Origin: Cycas panzhihuaensis
Taxonomy: Eukaryota; Cycadophyta
DNA: 64,000 nt
NCBI GenBank assembly: GCA_023213395.1
Contig: CM041465.1
Span: 161,021,741 to 161,085,740 of the forward strand
Direction: 5' to 3'
Shown here: piece by piece, positions 38,875-49,414 of the stretch
How the letters are laid out: each line of letters opens with the position of its first letter
Numbering within the stretch: position 1 is the first letter of the stretch
Notes under the pieces: model-generated
Seen by the model: only the letters and a program-made list of their open reading frames with translations
Database searches by the model: none
What the model was told of the DNA's origin: nothing
Position numbers and translations under genes: made by a program

Positions 38875-39366
38875 TATTAGAATTTAGAGTTTAAGTTTGA
38901 TACCATATTAAGATATATTTATTATATGTAGCATAAATATAAAAAACATATATAATGAATAAAACATATCATGAGGAATATGCACAAATAAGGTAATGAA
39001 CATAAATCATAAAGTATCACATAGATGAAGCATGCACCATAAGAGAGATAATAGATTTATAAGTGGAAAACTTAGTGTAGGAAAAAGTATGAGAGAAGGT
39101 TAGAGTTTGAAGCTCCTCTTTAAATATCAAAATAATTACATCTCTAGGTCATAGACCTTTTTTAAGTTCTCAAGTGATGTGCATATGTATTTATATCAAT
39201 ATTTATCTCATGAATAGTTTATTATATTTATTAAGCCCTTTTATTATCTAATAAGATATTTATATAGATATATGTGCATTTCATATCTCTAAATATATTT
39301 GGTAAGTGGGATTAATATTAAACATTATATATGTGAATAATATTTTAGCATTCATATATTCAAATA
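38875..39366 (-). repeat. 3' LTR of element J (left end)
   Basis: 492 bp. Shares long blocks with 46202-46693, such as AATCATAAAGTATCACAT and GTAAGTGGGATTAATATT. Confidence 0.88.
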
Positions 39367-41353
39367 AACCCCCTTAATATTTAATGTCTTTAATTGGCTA
39401 TCTTTATGTCTTCAATCTTGGTCTTCATTGTTTGTTAAATTTTCTTTGTATACTAGAATCTATATACCAGTAACCTATATCAAAATGTATCAATCTATAA
39501 TAATTTATAACCTATAAATAATCATGTTATCCTTTAAGGTTATTTGCTACAAGCAATAATCTATAAAACTTATGATAAACCTATAGTCATCTGTGATCAT
39601 AAGTGGTAAACTATAAACATCTAACCTATAAGGTAAATTAATTATCATATGTTAATATCAACTAATATATAAAGTGTTTTCTTTAACATTTTCATATCTT
39701 CACATGTAAAGCTACTATAAAATATCTATTAACTAGTCATCACATAAATAAAAAATAATTACTAATGTGTATATAAACTAGCAACCATTTATTGAAATAC
39801 ACGGGTAACCAACCATTGAAATCATTAGTTCTATAGAATGTACTTCTTATGTATGGTTCATCAATAAATAAGAGTAGTATAAAATATCTCATCTCTTGTA
39901 TATAAGATTAATAACACAATGTATGTGTTATACAAACATAGCTTCATTAATCTTACCTCTTATATATGATATGTTTATCAATGCTTCTATACACTTACGA
40001 CTTTCTTTTGATAACCATTAATCAAATTCATTAATATCATATCAATCATCAAAATATACTAACTTTAGGAATAGGTCAAACTACCTGGCCAAGCTAAGTT
40101 AGTTATAAAAAACTAACATAAATTGTGTTTCCATACCTCTTATCATACATGGTGAGTTAGATTTCTCATTGACAAATATTTTTATACTATATCAATTAGA
40201 TACCTCAACAACTAAATTGGCATGCTAAGTAACAAATGTATGAGACTTTTCCTCCTTATCTCATAAATAGGTAGAATTCTCAATTGTCTTATTTCTTAAA
40301 CTAGTGTTATCAATTAGTCGTTTAAAAATAGATGTTTAAATAAATTAAGTGATCTATCATTTGATAAGTGATATGCACTTCACTAGACCAAATGTAGAAA
40401 TTCTAAGAAGTATTTTCAATTCTAGTATATATATAAGATTTTCACATTAATATTTTATCAAATATATTCCCATTCCATAAGATTTTCATCTATTTTGAGC
40501 TTTTAAATGCCATAAATGAGTCTTTTTATATGTGCTTTTAAATAAAACTTCTTTCTTGGTTTATCATTAATTAATAATAACATCATCATCATATTTTTGA
40601 GTTTTTAAAAACATTAGCATATGTGAAAATTATTCTAAAAAAGGTTATAAAATGTATCTTTTATGAGGTTAAAAGCATTTTGATCAAATTTACTACTTAA
40701 CTTCCCTATAATCTAATTTCTAAATTATGCCTTATGCCCATTCATTTAAACCATCTCAAAATTCTCTTTTTAATGCAACTAACACAATAAAAAATGGATA
40801 CTCCAATGAAAAGTTATGCTAAAAGATAACGATAATATGTCATAAAAAGTACATGATCCTTAAGAAAATTTATTTTATACCCTTTGGCACTGGGCACTGA
40901 TCACTTCCTTTCTCTATGTAACCTCATGTTAGTAGACTCTAAATAAATTTTAATTTAATTTATTTCATTTTTAATTTTATAAAAATATTCTAATTAGTTG
41001 CCTAAGCTCCACACATGACCAGCTACTAACATGAAGGAGGTTATGTTGCAAACTTAAAATATTAATCCAATCTAGCTTAATGTGGCAAAAACTATATAAA
41101 GAAAATTAAATTAATATCAAAAATCATAGAGTTGCTTAAGTTTTAAGTGATGATCTATGAATGATGAATATGCAAATTTTTTATTAAAAAATGATTATTT
41201 AATAGATTTCTTTAACAAAACTCCAGAGTGATTTACTTTTTATCAATATCTTTAGTTCTATTTACACTAAGGTGAATGAGGAGTGAATTCAAGTAAGTGG
41301 ATATTACATAGTTGTACATAAAACTTTACAAGGATGCTGCATCATTTATGTAG
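39367..41353. other. Interior of element J, 3' side, no coding seen
   Basis: About 2 kb after the polypurine tract. No frame of useful length or recognisable domain on either strand. Confidence 0.55.
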
Positions 41354-41358
41354 GGCAC

Positions 41359-41616
41359 TATTACAAACCTCTTAAGGAGTTAACTAACTAATTATTATAT
41401 GAAAAGGTGCCTCGTGAATAGTTGTGACCTTATGTGAAAAGTGTCTATTATGCACATTTAAATATATGCCTCAATTGTATTGTTGAACATTCATTCATCT
41501 CTTATCAATCAATTATTTGGCCATTTGACTATTTAATCTATTCAAACACTCTTCTGTCTTTGAATACTCTTTGAAATATCTTGATTATGCTCCTATTATG
41601 GAAAAGATTTGTAATA
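41359..41616 (+). repeat. 5' LTR of element K
   Basis: 258 bp, partner of 43972-44229. I counted about 30 differences, mostly transitions. Starts TATTACAAACC, ends TTTGTAATA. Confidence 0.9.
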
Positions 41617-41618
41617 AT

Positions 41619-41630
41619 TGGTATAAGAGC
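41619..41630 (+). other. Primer binding site of element K
   Basis: TGGTATAAGAGC, one change from the iMet site TGGTATCAGAGC, two bases after the LTR as in A, C, D and E. Confidence 0.85.
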
Positions 41631-42082
41631 AATACGGTCCAAAAAAATCAAGAAACGGAGATTGATGACCAAAATTCTAATGAAACCTCTTGAAGGGGGT
41701 ACTTATTTTAATCGTCATGTCATTATCTATCCATCTACAAAGTTTGGGAGAAATTGGATTCTTCTATAGAGAGAAAACCCCTTTTGAAATTATAAAAAAT
41801 TGTCTTATGTAAAGTTGCACACTAGTTGATGTAAGGATATTTTAAGGAATATTCCCTTTTTAATTATTTTTCAACATTTAAAAAATGGTATGTCATTTTA
41901 TTTTGACCATAACTTAAGCATACAGTGTCTATTTTTCAAAAAATTTATATTGTCAGAAAGTTAATTTCGAGAACTATATATTAGTGATATTATTTCTTGG
42001 ATTTGAAGTCTTTTTGATCAAGTTTTAATCTATTTAACTTAACCTTAAAAAATATATAATATTAAGCATATTTTATTAAAGA
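41631..42082 (+). other. Leader of element K
   Basis: 450 bases before the BRCT frame. Contains a 62-codon open stretch (41581-41769) that starts inside the LTR and is probably not a gene. Confidence 0.5.
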
Positions 42083-43666
42083 ATGGAGGTATACACCATT
42101 ACCAATAATGTACATAATGCTAATAAAATATTTAGAAAACAAGGCAAAGAAATGGGACTATTATTTTAAGGAATAAGATTTATGTTAGTAGGATTTGATC
42201 CTATAACACAAAACAAATATGCAATAGAGCTTGTGTATAATGGGGCATTTAATACGAGACAATATGATGCAAGTTGTACTCACATTATTGTCTATCAGTC
42301 ATCATATTATAATCCTATTTGTACTATGGCTAGGAAAGATGGGAAGGCATTATTCACAAACCTATGGGTTGAAGATAGTTTAGCCAATGGAGTACTTGCA
42401 GACACTAATAAAATATTGTACAAACATGTAAGAAATATGTTGGGCATTTTTGGTAGTGCATCCTTATGTATTTTCTTAACTAGATATCAAGGTCGAGATC
42501 GTTATGACATTATGAGAATGATTGAAATAATGGGAGCATGATTTATAAAACCATTAATTGTGAGTAAAGTAATACATCTTATCTGTTACAAGCATGAAGG
42601 TGACAAGTATAGAGTTGCTAAACAGATGGGAATTAAATTAGTCAACCCTCATTGGCTTGAAGATAGTTTGAAGGCTTAGGCAATACTTCCCGAAGAAAAT
42701 TACTTGTAAAGTGGATGGGAGCTAGAATTGTTAGAAACAGAGATTGATCCACCTCTGTTAACAACATATAATCAAAACTTACATAACTATTTTATTGGTT
42801 TACACGAATCTCTTCAAACAGAAGTAAAGACCATGAAAGGATTTATGGAAGCAATGACTTATAGAAAATTAGGAAGAAATGAAAAGATTTTAGATTCAGC
42901 AAATGGAGATAAACATAAAGAATCTTCTTCAACATTAGTAAATCTCAATAATACTTACTTATTAGCGCTAGACAAGAAATTAAAAGAACAAGTAAAAAAA
43001 TTATAGGAGTTGCATCAAGAGAATTCAATTAATCATGAAAGACATATGGATAAACTTATCAACGACATAGGTAAGGATGATATGTCTATATTAAAAGCTA
43101 TTAGGATATAAGATGATGCAATACAAAAAGAAAAAGAGCCTATAAATCAAATCATAATTCCAACACATAATTTGAGTATGCAAGAAGAAGAAAATAATAT
43201 ACTACAAGAAAATAGGGATAACTCATTGGTAGCCGACAAAGATAAAATATTAGTATCATTTCCAAAAGAAAATATAACAATTTATAAAAATATCAAATAT
43301 ATACCAAAATGGTTGTTAATGCTAGTACTAATATCTACATTCCTTCATCAATTGAAGAAGGATCAACCAGTATTAATAAAATTTCTTGATCCATCTAAAC
43401 AAAAATTATTGATACCAACAATATCAAGCTTACTTCTCAATAGACCAAATAATATAAGTCAAATAAGTGTATCATATACATCCAAGGATTTCCTAGTGTC
43501 AACAAAATCCATTTTTCCTAATAAATCTGTGAAATTTTTGAACATTGGTATTAAACCATCCATTTCAAAAGAATACTGTATATCTCAACAACTTAAAGTC
43601 AAAATCAAATGGAAGATTCTGCGGCAACCATCTTTGTATTGCAGGCAAAAGTATATAGGAATTTAA
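42083..43666 (+). pseudogene. Captured tandem-BRCT protein gene (retrocopy) inside element K
   Basis: From ATG 42083 to TAA 43664-43666 a single frame of 528 codons is broken by only six stops (42167, 42539, 42677, 42707, 43004, 43109), with no frameshift and no intron. BRCT 1 spans about residues 30-115: RFMLVGFDP, CTHIIV at 65-70, Trp in LWVEDSL at 95. BRCT 2 spans about 128-212: VIHLICY at 163-169, LVNPHWLEDSL at 186-196, GWELE. BRCT pairs bind phosphopeptides in DNA-damage proteins, and the text resembles plant PTIP/BRCT repair proteins. Residues 217-527 are hydrophilic with a coiled-coil-like part (LDKKLKEQVKKL), then unrecognised. The stop at 42677 replaces a Trp expected in the family. 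Confidence 0.82.
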
Positions 43667-43971
43667 TATTCTTATAATCGACATCTACCAAGGAATTCTA
43701 ATTTCCCACTATCCCCTCAACCTATTTAAGCTTGTTGTTATATGCATATTCATTATTTGAAGTTCTAACAAATATGACTCGACAACATATATCAGATGAT
43801 TATGATATCTTTTTATTAGCAAGGGGAAATACTAAACTAGTCATTACTTCAATAATGTTTCGAAGATGGAGTAATTCAAGAAGAGGGGTTTATTATGAGC
43901 CACCTTGAATGAAGCAATCAATTAATCATTTGAATACATTTTGTGGGTGAAACATCTTAAGGGGGAGGAAT
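43667..43971 (+). other. 3' region and polypurine tract of element K
   Basis: About 300 bases with no clear frame, ending in a strong polypurine tract before the 3' LTR. Confidence 0.6.
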
Positions 43972-44229
43972 TGTTACAAACCTCTTAAGGAGTTAACTAA
44001 CTAATTATTATGTGAAAAGGTGCCTCATGAATAGTTGCAACCTTCTGTGAAAAGGGTTTATTATGCACATATAAATATGTGCCTCAATTATATTATTGAA
44101 CATTCATTCATCTCTTATCAACCAATTATTTGGTCATTTGACTATTTCATATGTTCAAATAATCTTGTGTCTTTGAATACTCTTTGAAATATCTTGATTG
44201 TGCTCCTGTTATGAAAAAGGTCTATAACA
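43972..44229 (+). repeat. 3' LTR of element K
   Basis: 258 bp, starts TGTTACAAACC, ends TCTATAACA, followed by target copy TGCAC. Confidence 0.9.
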
Positions 44230-44234
44230 TGCAC

Positions 44235-45598
44235 TAATGATTACTTCAACAATGGTGATTCATAATGGTGATAAGGGCCATATCTCATAGGTGTATAGTA
44301 GTGTTTCATTACAATTTTGGTAGAGGGTTAGCTCTTCAATTTTTGATGGAGCATGTATTTCATTGGCACATGGTATAGATGTAGGAGCTCAGAGATATAA
44401 GGGCACATAAATGATGGACATCTCATAATAACGCATTCATTATTATCAATATAATATTTATAGGTAGACTATGATCAAATATTTAGATCAAAGGGTAACT
44501 TATATCAATAAATTTATCTTTATGGAGGTGTTTCATAGAGTTTATGATTTTATATACATAGGGAGCACATGCACATAGACCTTTGTATAATAGGGTGAAT
44601 AGTGGTAGCTAAATGTGTGTTTACTGGTAAAACATTTGCTAGTTTATGAGTTAGATGAGTGGAGAATAGTGACAAATGGACATTGTCCATTTTGGGTGTA
44701 TATACAAGACAAAATAAGTGGCTTGAATGGAGCTTATAATTCCTTTAAATGGAGCTTAACCATGATGACATAGTCTCATAAAATCATCAAAAAATAATGT
44801 CATTTTCTTATCATCATTAAATATGTATACAAACCCCCATTAAATACTTTATATACCTCAGTAATTTCCCATGCCCTCATTAAACATTGTGACTTTATTT
44901 ATTCATGTTAACTACTTAAATATGCCCTTAAATTTCATCACATCATCATAATACCTCAACATACCTATATATCACTCTTTACAGGTATGATTTTACTAAT
45001 GGTATTTCTAGCTTGCTTCATCATGTCTTATTGTTTGCTATTCAATATACCTATTTTTTTATTTGTCATAAATGCCTTATACTTATCATTATATCATCAT
45101 GTTATATTTTCTACATATTAATAATACATATATGTTACCTATTTTATTTTAATGATAAAATTCTAACTTGCATGCTTTATTATATACTGATTTATCTCCT
45201 TCATTTATCACTTTCATGCACATATCTAAATAGCTAAAATGTTGTAAAATATCTTTGATTAGAAGAAAATCTATAAGAAAAATAGACAAAATTTCCATAA
45301 ATAAAACTAGATAAGAGATATGTCTTATCAATACTTATCTAACTCAATCTTTCTATTGTTAATTATGAGATTTGGTAAGGTGTCTAGTCTCAAAAAATCT
45401 TAGTCACTTTTGTAGGTGGAGAGTCTATATTGATGAACTCAATTAGAAATAATTCTTCTTATAGTTCATCATATCTAGTGGACTTCTTTAATACCTAATT
45501 CTCTAATATGCTAGGTACATGCATAATATAACTGTCTATATAAATTCAAAAATATAACATCATTTTATTATAATTATTCATCTCTAATATGGGGCTTT
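44235..45598. other. Interior of element J, middle, no coding seen
   Basis: 1.36 kb without recognisable domains. Hydrophobic open stretches near 45013-45237 are products of AT-rich sequence. Confidence 0.5.
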
Positions 45599-45603
45599 GT
45601 ATG

Positions 45604-45753
45604 TATTGGACTAACCACCACATCTTGAGGGTTGTTTACATGGACTAATTGCCACTCTGGGCCCTGGCACTAACCACCCTGTGGGGTGTTCAGATATAAT
45701 ATTTATATCAAATATTAATAACTTGAGGTTTTGGTGTAACGACAATCTTAACA
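45604..45753 (+). repeat. 5' LTR of TRIM L
   Basis: 150 bp, starts TATTGGACTAAC, ends CAATCTTAACA. Noticeably richer in GC than its surroundings (GGGCCCTGG, CACCCTG). Confidence 0.92.
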
Positions 45754-45809
45754 TGGTATCATAGCAACACCCCAGGATCAATTCCCCCTGAGTAATGCCA
45801 AAGAGGGGG

Positions 45810-45959
45810 TGTTGGACTAACGACCACATCTTAGGGATTGTTTATGTGGACTAACTACCACCCTGGGCCCTAGGACTAACTACCCTCTAGGGTGTTCATA
45901 TACAAGATTTATATCGAATACTAATACCTCAAGATTTTGGTGTAACAATAATCTTAACA
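45810..45959 (+). repeat. 3' LTR of TRIM L
   Basis: 150 bp, starts TGTTGGACTAAC, ends ATAATCTTAACA. Confidence 0.92.
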
Positions 45960-46188
45960 GTATGTGGTTTCATTACTCCTATACACAACTTTCATTCACC
46001 ACTTTATCAACTTCTTCTAGGCCTTTAATCATGATCATATATCATTGGTATAACTGGTATAATTAAAATTTTAGTTTATCAAATACACCTTATAATTATC
46101 TCCTATTTTGGCTTTATCATTGGTATACTAGCTGATAAATCGACTCATATAGGCTTTCTTCCTACTTGCAAAATATCTTTCACAACAT

Positions 46189-46201
46189 GGCTCTGATACC
46201 A
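46189..46201 (-). other. Primer binding site of element J
   Basis: On the minus strand TGGTATCAGAGCC, an exact 13-base iMet match, directly next to the LTR. Confidence 0.92.
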
Positions 46202-46693
46202 TATTAGAATTTAAAATTTAAGTTTGGTACCATATTATGATGTATTCAATATATGTAGTAAAAATATAATAAATATGTATAATGTATAAAACATATCATA
46301 AGGAATGTATATAGATAAAATAATAAATATGAATCATAAAGTATCACATGCATCAAGCATGTACCACAAGAGAGACAACAGATTTACACATGGAAAACCT
46401 AGTGTAGAAAACACCACAAGAGAAGGTTAGGGTTGGGAGCTCCTCTTTAGATATTAGAATAAGTATATCTTTAGGTCATAGACCTTTCTCAAGTTGTCAA
46501 ATAGTGTATGTATATATTTATATCAACAATCACCTCATAAGTAGCCTATTATATTTTTTTAGCCTTTTCATCATCTAATCGTATATTTACATGGATATAT
46601 ATGCATTTAACATCTCTTAATATATCTAGTAAGTGGGATTAATATTGAACATTATATATGTGAATAATATTCTGACATTCACATATTCTAATA
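46202..46693 (-). repeat. 5' LTR of element J (right end)
   Basis: 492 bp, the same length as 38875-39366. Plus-strand edges TATTAGAATTT and TATTCTAATA. Confidence 0.88.
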
Positions 46694-46698
46694 CTTTC

Positions 46699-46978
46699 CA
46701 CCAATACCTCAAGGTTTTAATATGATGATTTATCATAAGTGATGTCAAATCTAAGAGCTAGGTTTGAATCCTTTTAGGGGCCAATGATAAGGCAATATAT
46801 ATTAATGCCCTAGATGTGCATAAATACCATTATAGACAAGGTCCTTAGGGCACTTAGATGTTAATAAAAAGTGGGGATAGGCAAGCCTCTCCCATTCAAC
46901 TTATAAGGGAGATCATCGTCTACTTTATGGGGAGTCCTCTCCACTAATATCTAAAGATTTTGGTATGGCAATTTATCA
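46699..46978 (+). repeat. 256-bp array, inverted part
   Basis: The array unit in the opposite orientation to 38245-38867. Unit ends (TTTATCA) lie at about 46735 and 46978. A degenerate priming-site stretch and GAGCTAGGTTTGAATCC follow the first. It continues the half unit cut off by J at 38870. Confidence 0.68.
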
Positions 46979-47926
46979 CAAATAGTGTCTCTCTACCATG
47001 ACATATGTGAATATATCTACTCACAATGGGCATATTTAAGACATTCTATAATCATATTCAAGGGCCCCAAAATAATGTTTCTCAATAGACAAATAAAATT
47101 ATTCCATATAAAAAATGTAGGTATTCATACCATTTTGCTAGTAAAGCCTAGCTAATGATCTTATGTGACAATTCATAAAGGTAGTGTAGGTAAAAGTATT
47201 CATCATAATAATAAGAATCAGTACCCATCTTTCTTTAATAAAGTTTCTTACTATAGAAATACTCTTTAGATAAGGGTTTTCACCAATAGACCTACAAGTT
47301 TCTTTTAATACAATGTTGTAATGATGCTCTTCTTTTCATCAACAAAATCACCATAATAATTACACTTTCCCCTTCATATTAATATAAGCCAAACCTTATT
47401 ATATTTTCTATTACAAACATACACTTCACATATGCATATATTTTCCATAAATCATCTTCAAAATTTGGTCGTTATATCATAGAACTAGAGGGTAAACTAG
47501 GGGTGGGCTTTCTTATTACATAAAAGCTTTAACAAGTTGATCATGCCGATTTCATAAGCTTCATTCATAGACTCTTGACTAACACTTGTATATATGTGTA
47601 TTCCCAGATCACATGAAAAGGAATAACAACATAATAAATGAATTTACATATCATGTAATAATTCTTCATGGGATTTTTATCTCCCTTCACTCAATAGGTA
47701 CCACTTATGCTCTAACTAGTTTTCCAATAAATTAGGTATCAATATACTCTTTAAGCTATTACATTAACATGCTCTTCAAGTATCTTGAACATGAGGTTTC
47801 CATAGTCTTCCCACCAAGCAACAAGACACCTTGCCAAACATTATATAGCCCTCCTCACTAGTTAAACAAATAACATAATTAGATAGGTGGAAATACACAT
47901 ATCCTTACTACCTCATGTGGATTAAA
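46979..47926. other. Interior of element I, 5' side, no coding seen
   Basis: About 950 bases between the array and the priming site of I. No recognisable frame. Confidence 0.5.
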
Positions 47927-47943
47927 CCATAACTTTGATATCA
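47927..47943 (-). other. Primer binding site of element I
   Basis: On the minus strand TGATATCAAAGTTATGG, the iMet site TGGTATCAGAG with two G-to-A changes. Confidence 0.75.
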
Positions 47944-47945
47944 TA

Positions 47946-48267
47946 TTAAAAATTACATAATTTAATATTATGAATGAATAATAAAAAATACATACACAAG
48001 ATTATAAAAATATATAGGATAAAGAAATGTGAAACATGTGATCCAATATGATACAACTATGTTAAAGAAATTATCACCTCAAAATTGGATTATAAAATAA
48101 TATATATTTATAATACATACCACCATATGGATTTTTGATCAAATACTAGGAACTACCTAGTCAACCAATGGCCTATAACATGAAGAAGAATACATATTAT
48201 GATCCCTAATAAACATGAAAAGGATTAAAAACAATCTATTAGACGATGGATTAAACATTATCAAACA
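47946..48267 (-). repeat. 5' LTR of element I (right end)
   Basis: 322 bp, partner of 36979-37288. Shared text includes TATAAAATAATATATATTTATAAT and ACTACCTAGT. Confidence 0.8.
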
Positions 48268-49414
48268 CACTTTGCTAAGAAAATATATATAAACATGTAT
48301 CCCCATTAGGTCTATTACAACTACTACCCATCTCATAATAAAACTAGGAAAGTGTTAACATGGACTTTATGATAGGACTACCTATATCATAAGGTAAGAC
48401 CATAATTTTTGTGGTAGTTGATAGGTTGATAAAGTTTCCACACCTTATAGCCACACATTTATCTTATAAGGCTCCTAAAATTATGGAAGTATTCATGGAG
48501 GAGATACATAAGATACATGAGTTACCTCATATAATCATTTATGACTAAGATCGTAAATTCCTGTGTCACTTTCATTAAGAGTTATTTAAATAAGTTTAGA
48601 CCAAAATATCCATGAGCTCTAATTATGACTTATAAATAAATGAATAAACAAAAGTGCTTAATAAATTATTAGAAGGCTATTTAATAAACTATGTCTCTAA
48701 TAAGTGAGGAACCTAGGTCAAATGGCTATATTTAGCAAAAGCATGGTATAACTCTTCATTACCATATAACCATCTAAATATCCCTATTTAAGGCTCTCTA
48801 TAGTTGTAATTTAACATCTCCTAAACAATGGGAATTAAAAGAGAGATGAATGATAACAATAAGAGACTATTTATATGACACCCCATATACTTTACAAATC
48901 TAAAAAGAACACTTAATAGTATTGCAAAACATAATGAAATAGTAATTAGATAATCTTTATATAGAAAGGGAATTTAGCATAGATTACTAGGTATATATCT
49001 ATTTTCAACCCTATAATAAGATCTCCATAAAAATGACTTAAAGGGAAAAAAACAAAAAGCTTTAGCTTCTATCAGCCCTTGTACCAAAATCAACTAACAT
49101 ATGTGTTGGAACTTACAACCTCCACTAGGATACATAATGTCTTTCATGCTTCATGCTCAAATAAGAAATTAGAAGAATGCATACTAGTTTAAACTAAAAT
49201 TATAATGTTAGATGAAGAGGGGAAGTTATTCCTCATTCTTAAGTTCATTATTAAAGCAAGAGAAAAAGCATTGCAAGGAGGCACTATAAAGGAATACTTA
49301 GACAAGTAGCATCAACTATGGATTATAGACTTCACCTTGAAATCAAAAAATATACTATGAAGACATTTATCATTATAAAATAAGCACCTCAAGGATAAAT
49401 CATCTTAAGGAGGG
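48268..49414 (+). pseudogene. Ty3/gypsy element H: integrase core and chromodomain-like end
   Basis: Second half of H after element I. The integrase core reads VSPLGLLQLLPIS, NMDFMIGLPIS, GKTIIFVVVDRLIKF, then HELPHIIIYD, stop, DRKFLCHF near 48520. The conserved Gln- and Trp-type positions carry stops. A late region near 49290-49400 resembles a weak chromodomain (DFTLKS, LKDKSS, stop, GGVD), as in chromovirus-type gypsy elements. AAGGAGGGGTGGA at 49402-49414 is a good polypurine tract, so a 3' LTR should begin at about 49412. Confidence 0.78.

Larger units (their letters stand above)
41359..44229 (+). mobile_element. LTR element K carrying a captured BRCT-domain gene
   Basis: A 2,871-bp LTR element. 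It has two 258-bp LTRs starting TATTAC/TGTTAC and ending in TAATA/TAACA, an iMet-type priming site (41619-41630), a polypurine tract TTAAGGGGGAGGAA (43957-43970), and target copies GGCAC (41354-41358) and TGCAC (44230-44234) with one mismatch. There is no gag, protease, integrase or reverse transcriptase. The interior holds one long intron-free frame starting with a tandem BRCT domain. It is inserted in J on the opposite strand. It must have been moved by enzymes from another element. LTR divergence is about 12 percent by eye. Confidence 0.87.
45604..45959 (+). mobile_element. TRIM element L, 356 bp, 56-bp interior
   Basis: A complete terminal-repeat retrotransposon in miniature. It has two 150-bp LTRs (45604-45753 and 45810-45959), a priming site TGGTATCATAGCA directly after the first (45754-45766) and a polypurine tract AAGAGGGGG directly before the second. 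A perfect target duplication GTATG lies outside (45599-45603 and 45960-45964). No coding capacity. The LTRs differ at roughly 15 percent. The interior is among the smallest possible, little more than the two priming signals. Confidence 0.92.
38875..46693 (-). mobile_element. LTR element J, minus strand, non-coding, contains K and L
   Basis: 7.8-kb minus-strand LTR element with equal 492-bp LTRs, an exact iMet priming site (46189-46201) and a polypurine tract (39367-39377, reading TTAAGGGGGTT on minus). Both ends read TATTAGAA/TTCTAATA or close, originally TGTTAGAA...TTCTAACA. Without K and L its interior is about 3.6 kb, and I see no gag or pol in it, so it is probably non-autonomous. Confidence 0.87.
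36979..48267 (-). mobile_element. LTR element I, minus strand, no recognisable coding
   Basis: A minus-strand LTR element inside the integrase of H. LTRs are 36979-37288 and 47946-48267. The polypurine tract next to the left LTR reads TTAAGAGGGGAA on the minus strand, and an iMet-type priming site lies next to the right LTR. After subtracting the internal array and element J, roughly 2 kb of interior is left, with no gag or pol visible, so it is probably non-autonomous. No target duplication was found, and some host codons seem to be missing at the junction. Confidence 0.78.

Noticed and set aside
45611-45829. Minus-strand 72-codon frame near 45.7 kb
   Set aside because: It lies across the LTR and interior of TRIM L and is a chance frame.
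46740-46790. Possible tRNA-derived SINE (GAGCTAGGTTTGAATCC resembles a tRNA B box)
   Set aside because: The same text is explained by extended complementarity to the initiator tRNA-Met 3' half that follows a priming site; no A box at the right spacing was seen.
38245-46978. Cassandra-type TRIM with 5S rRNA in its LTR
   Set aside because: No 5S promoter-like sequence is visible in the array or in element L.
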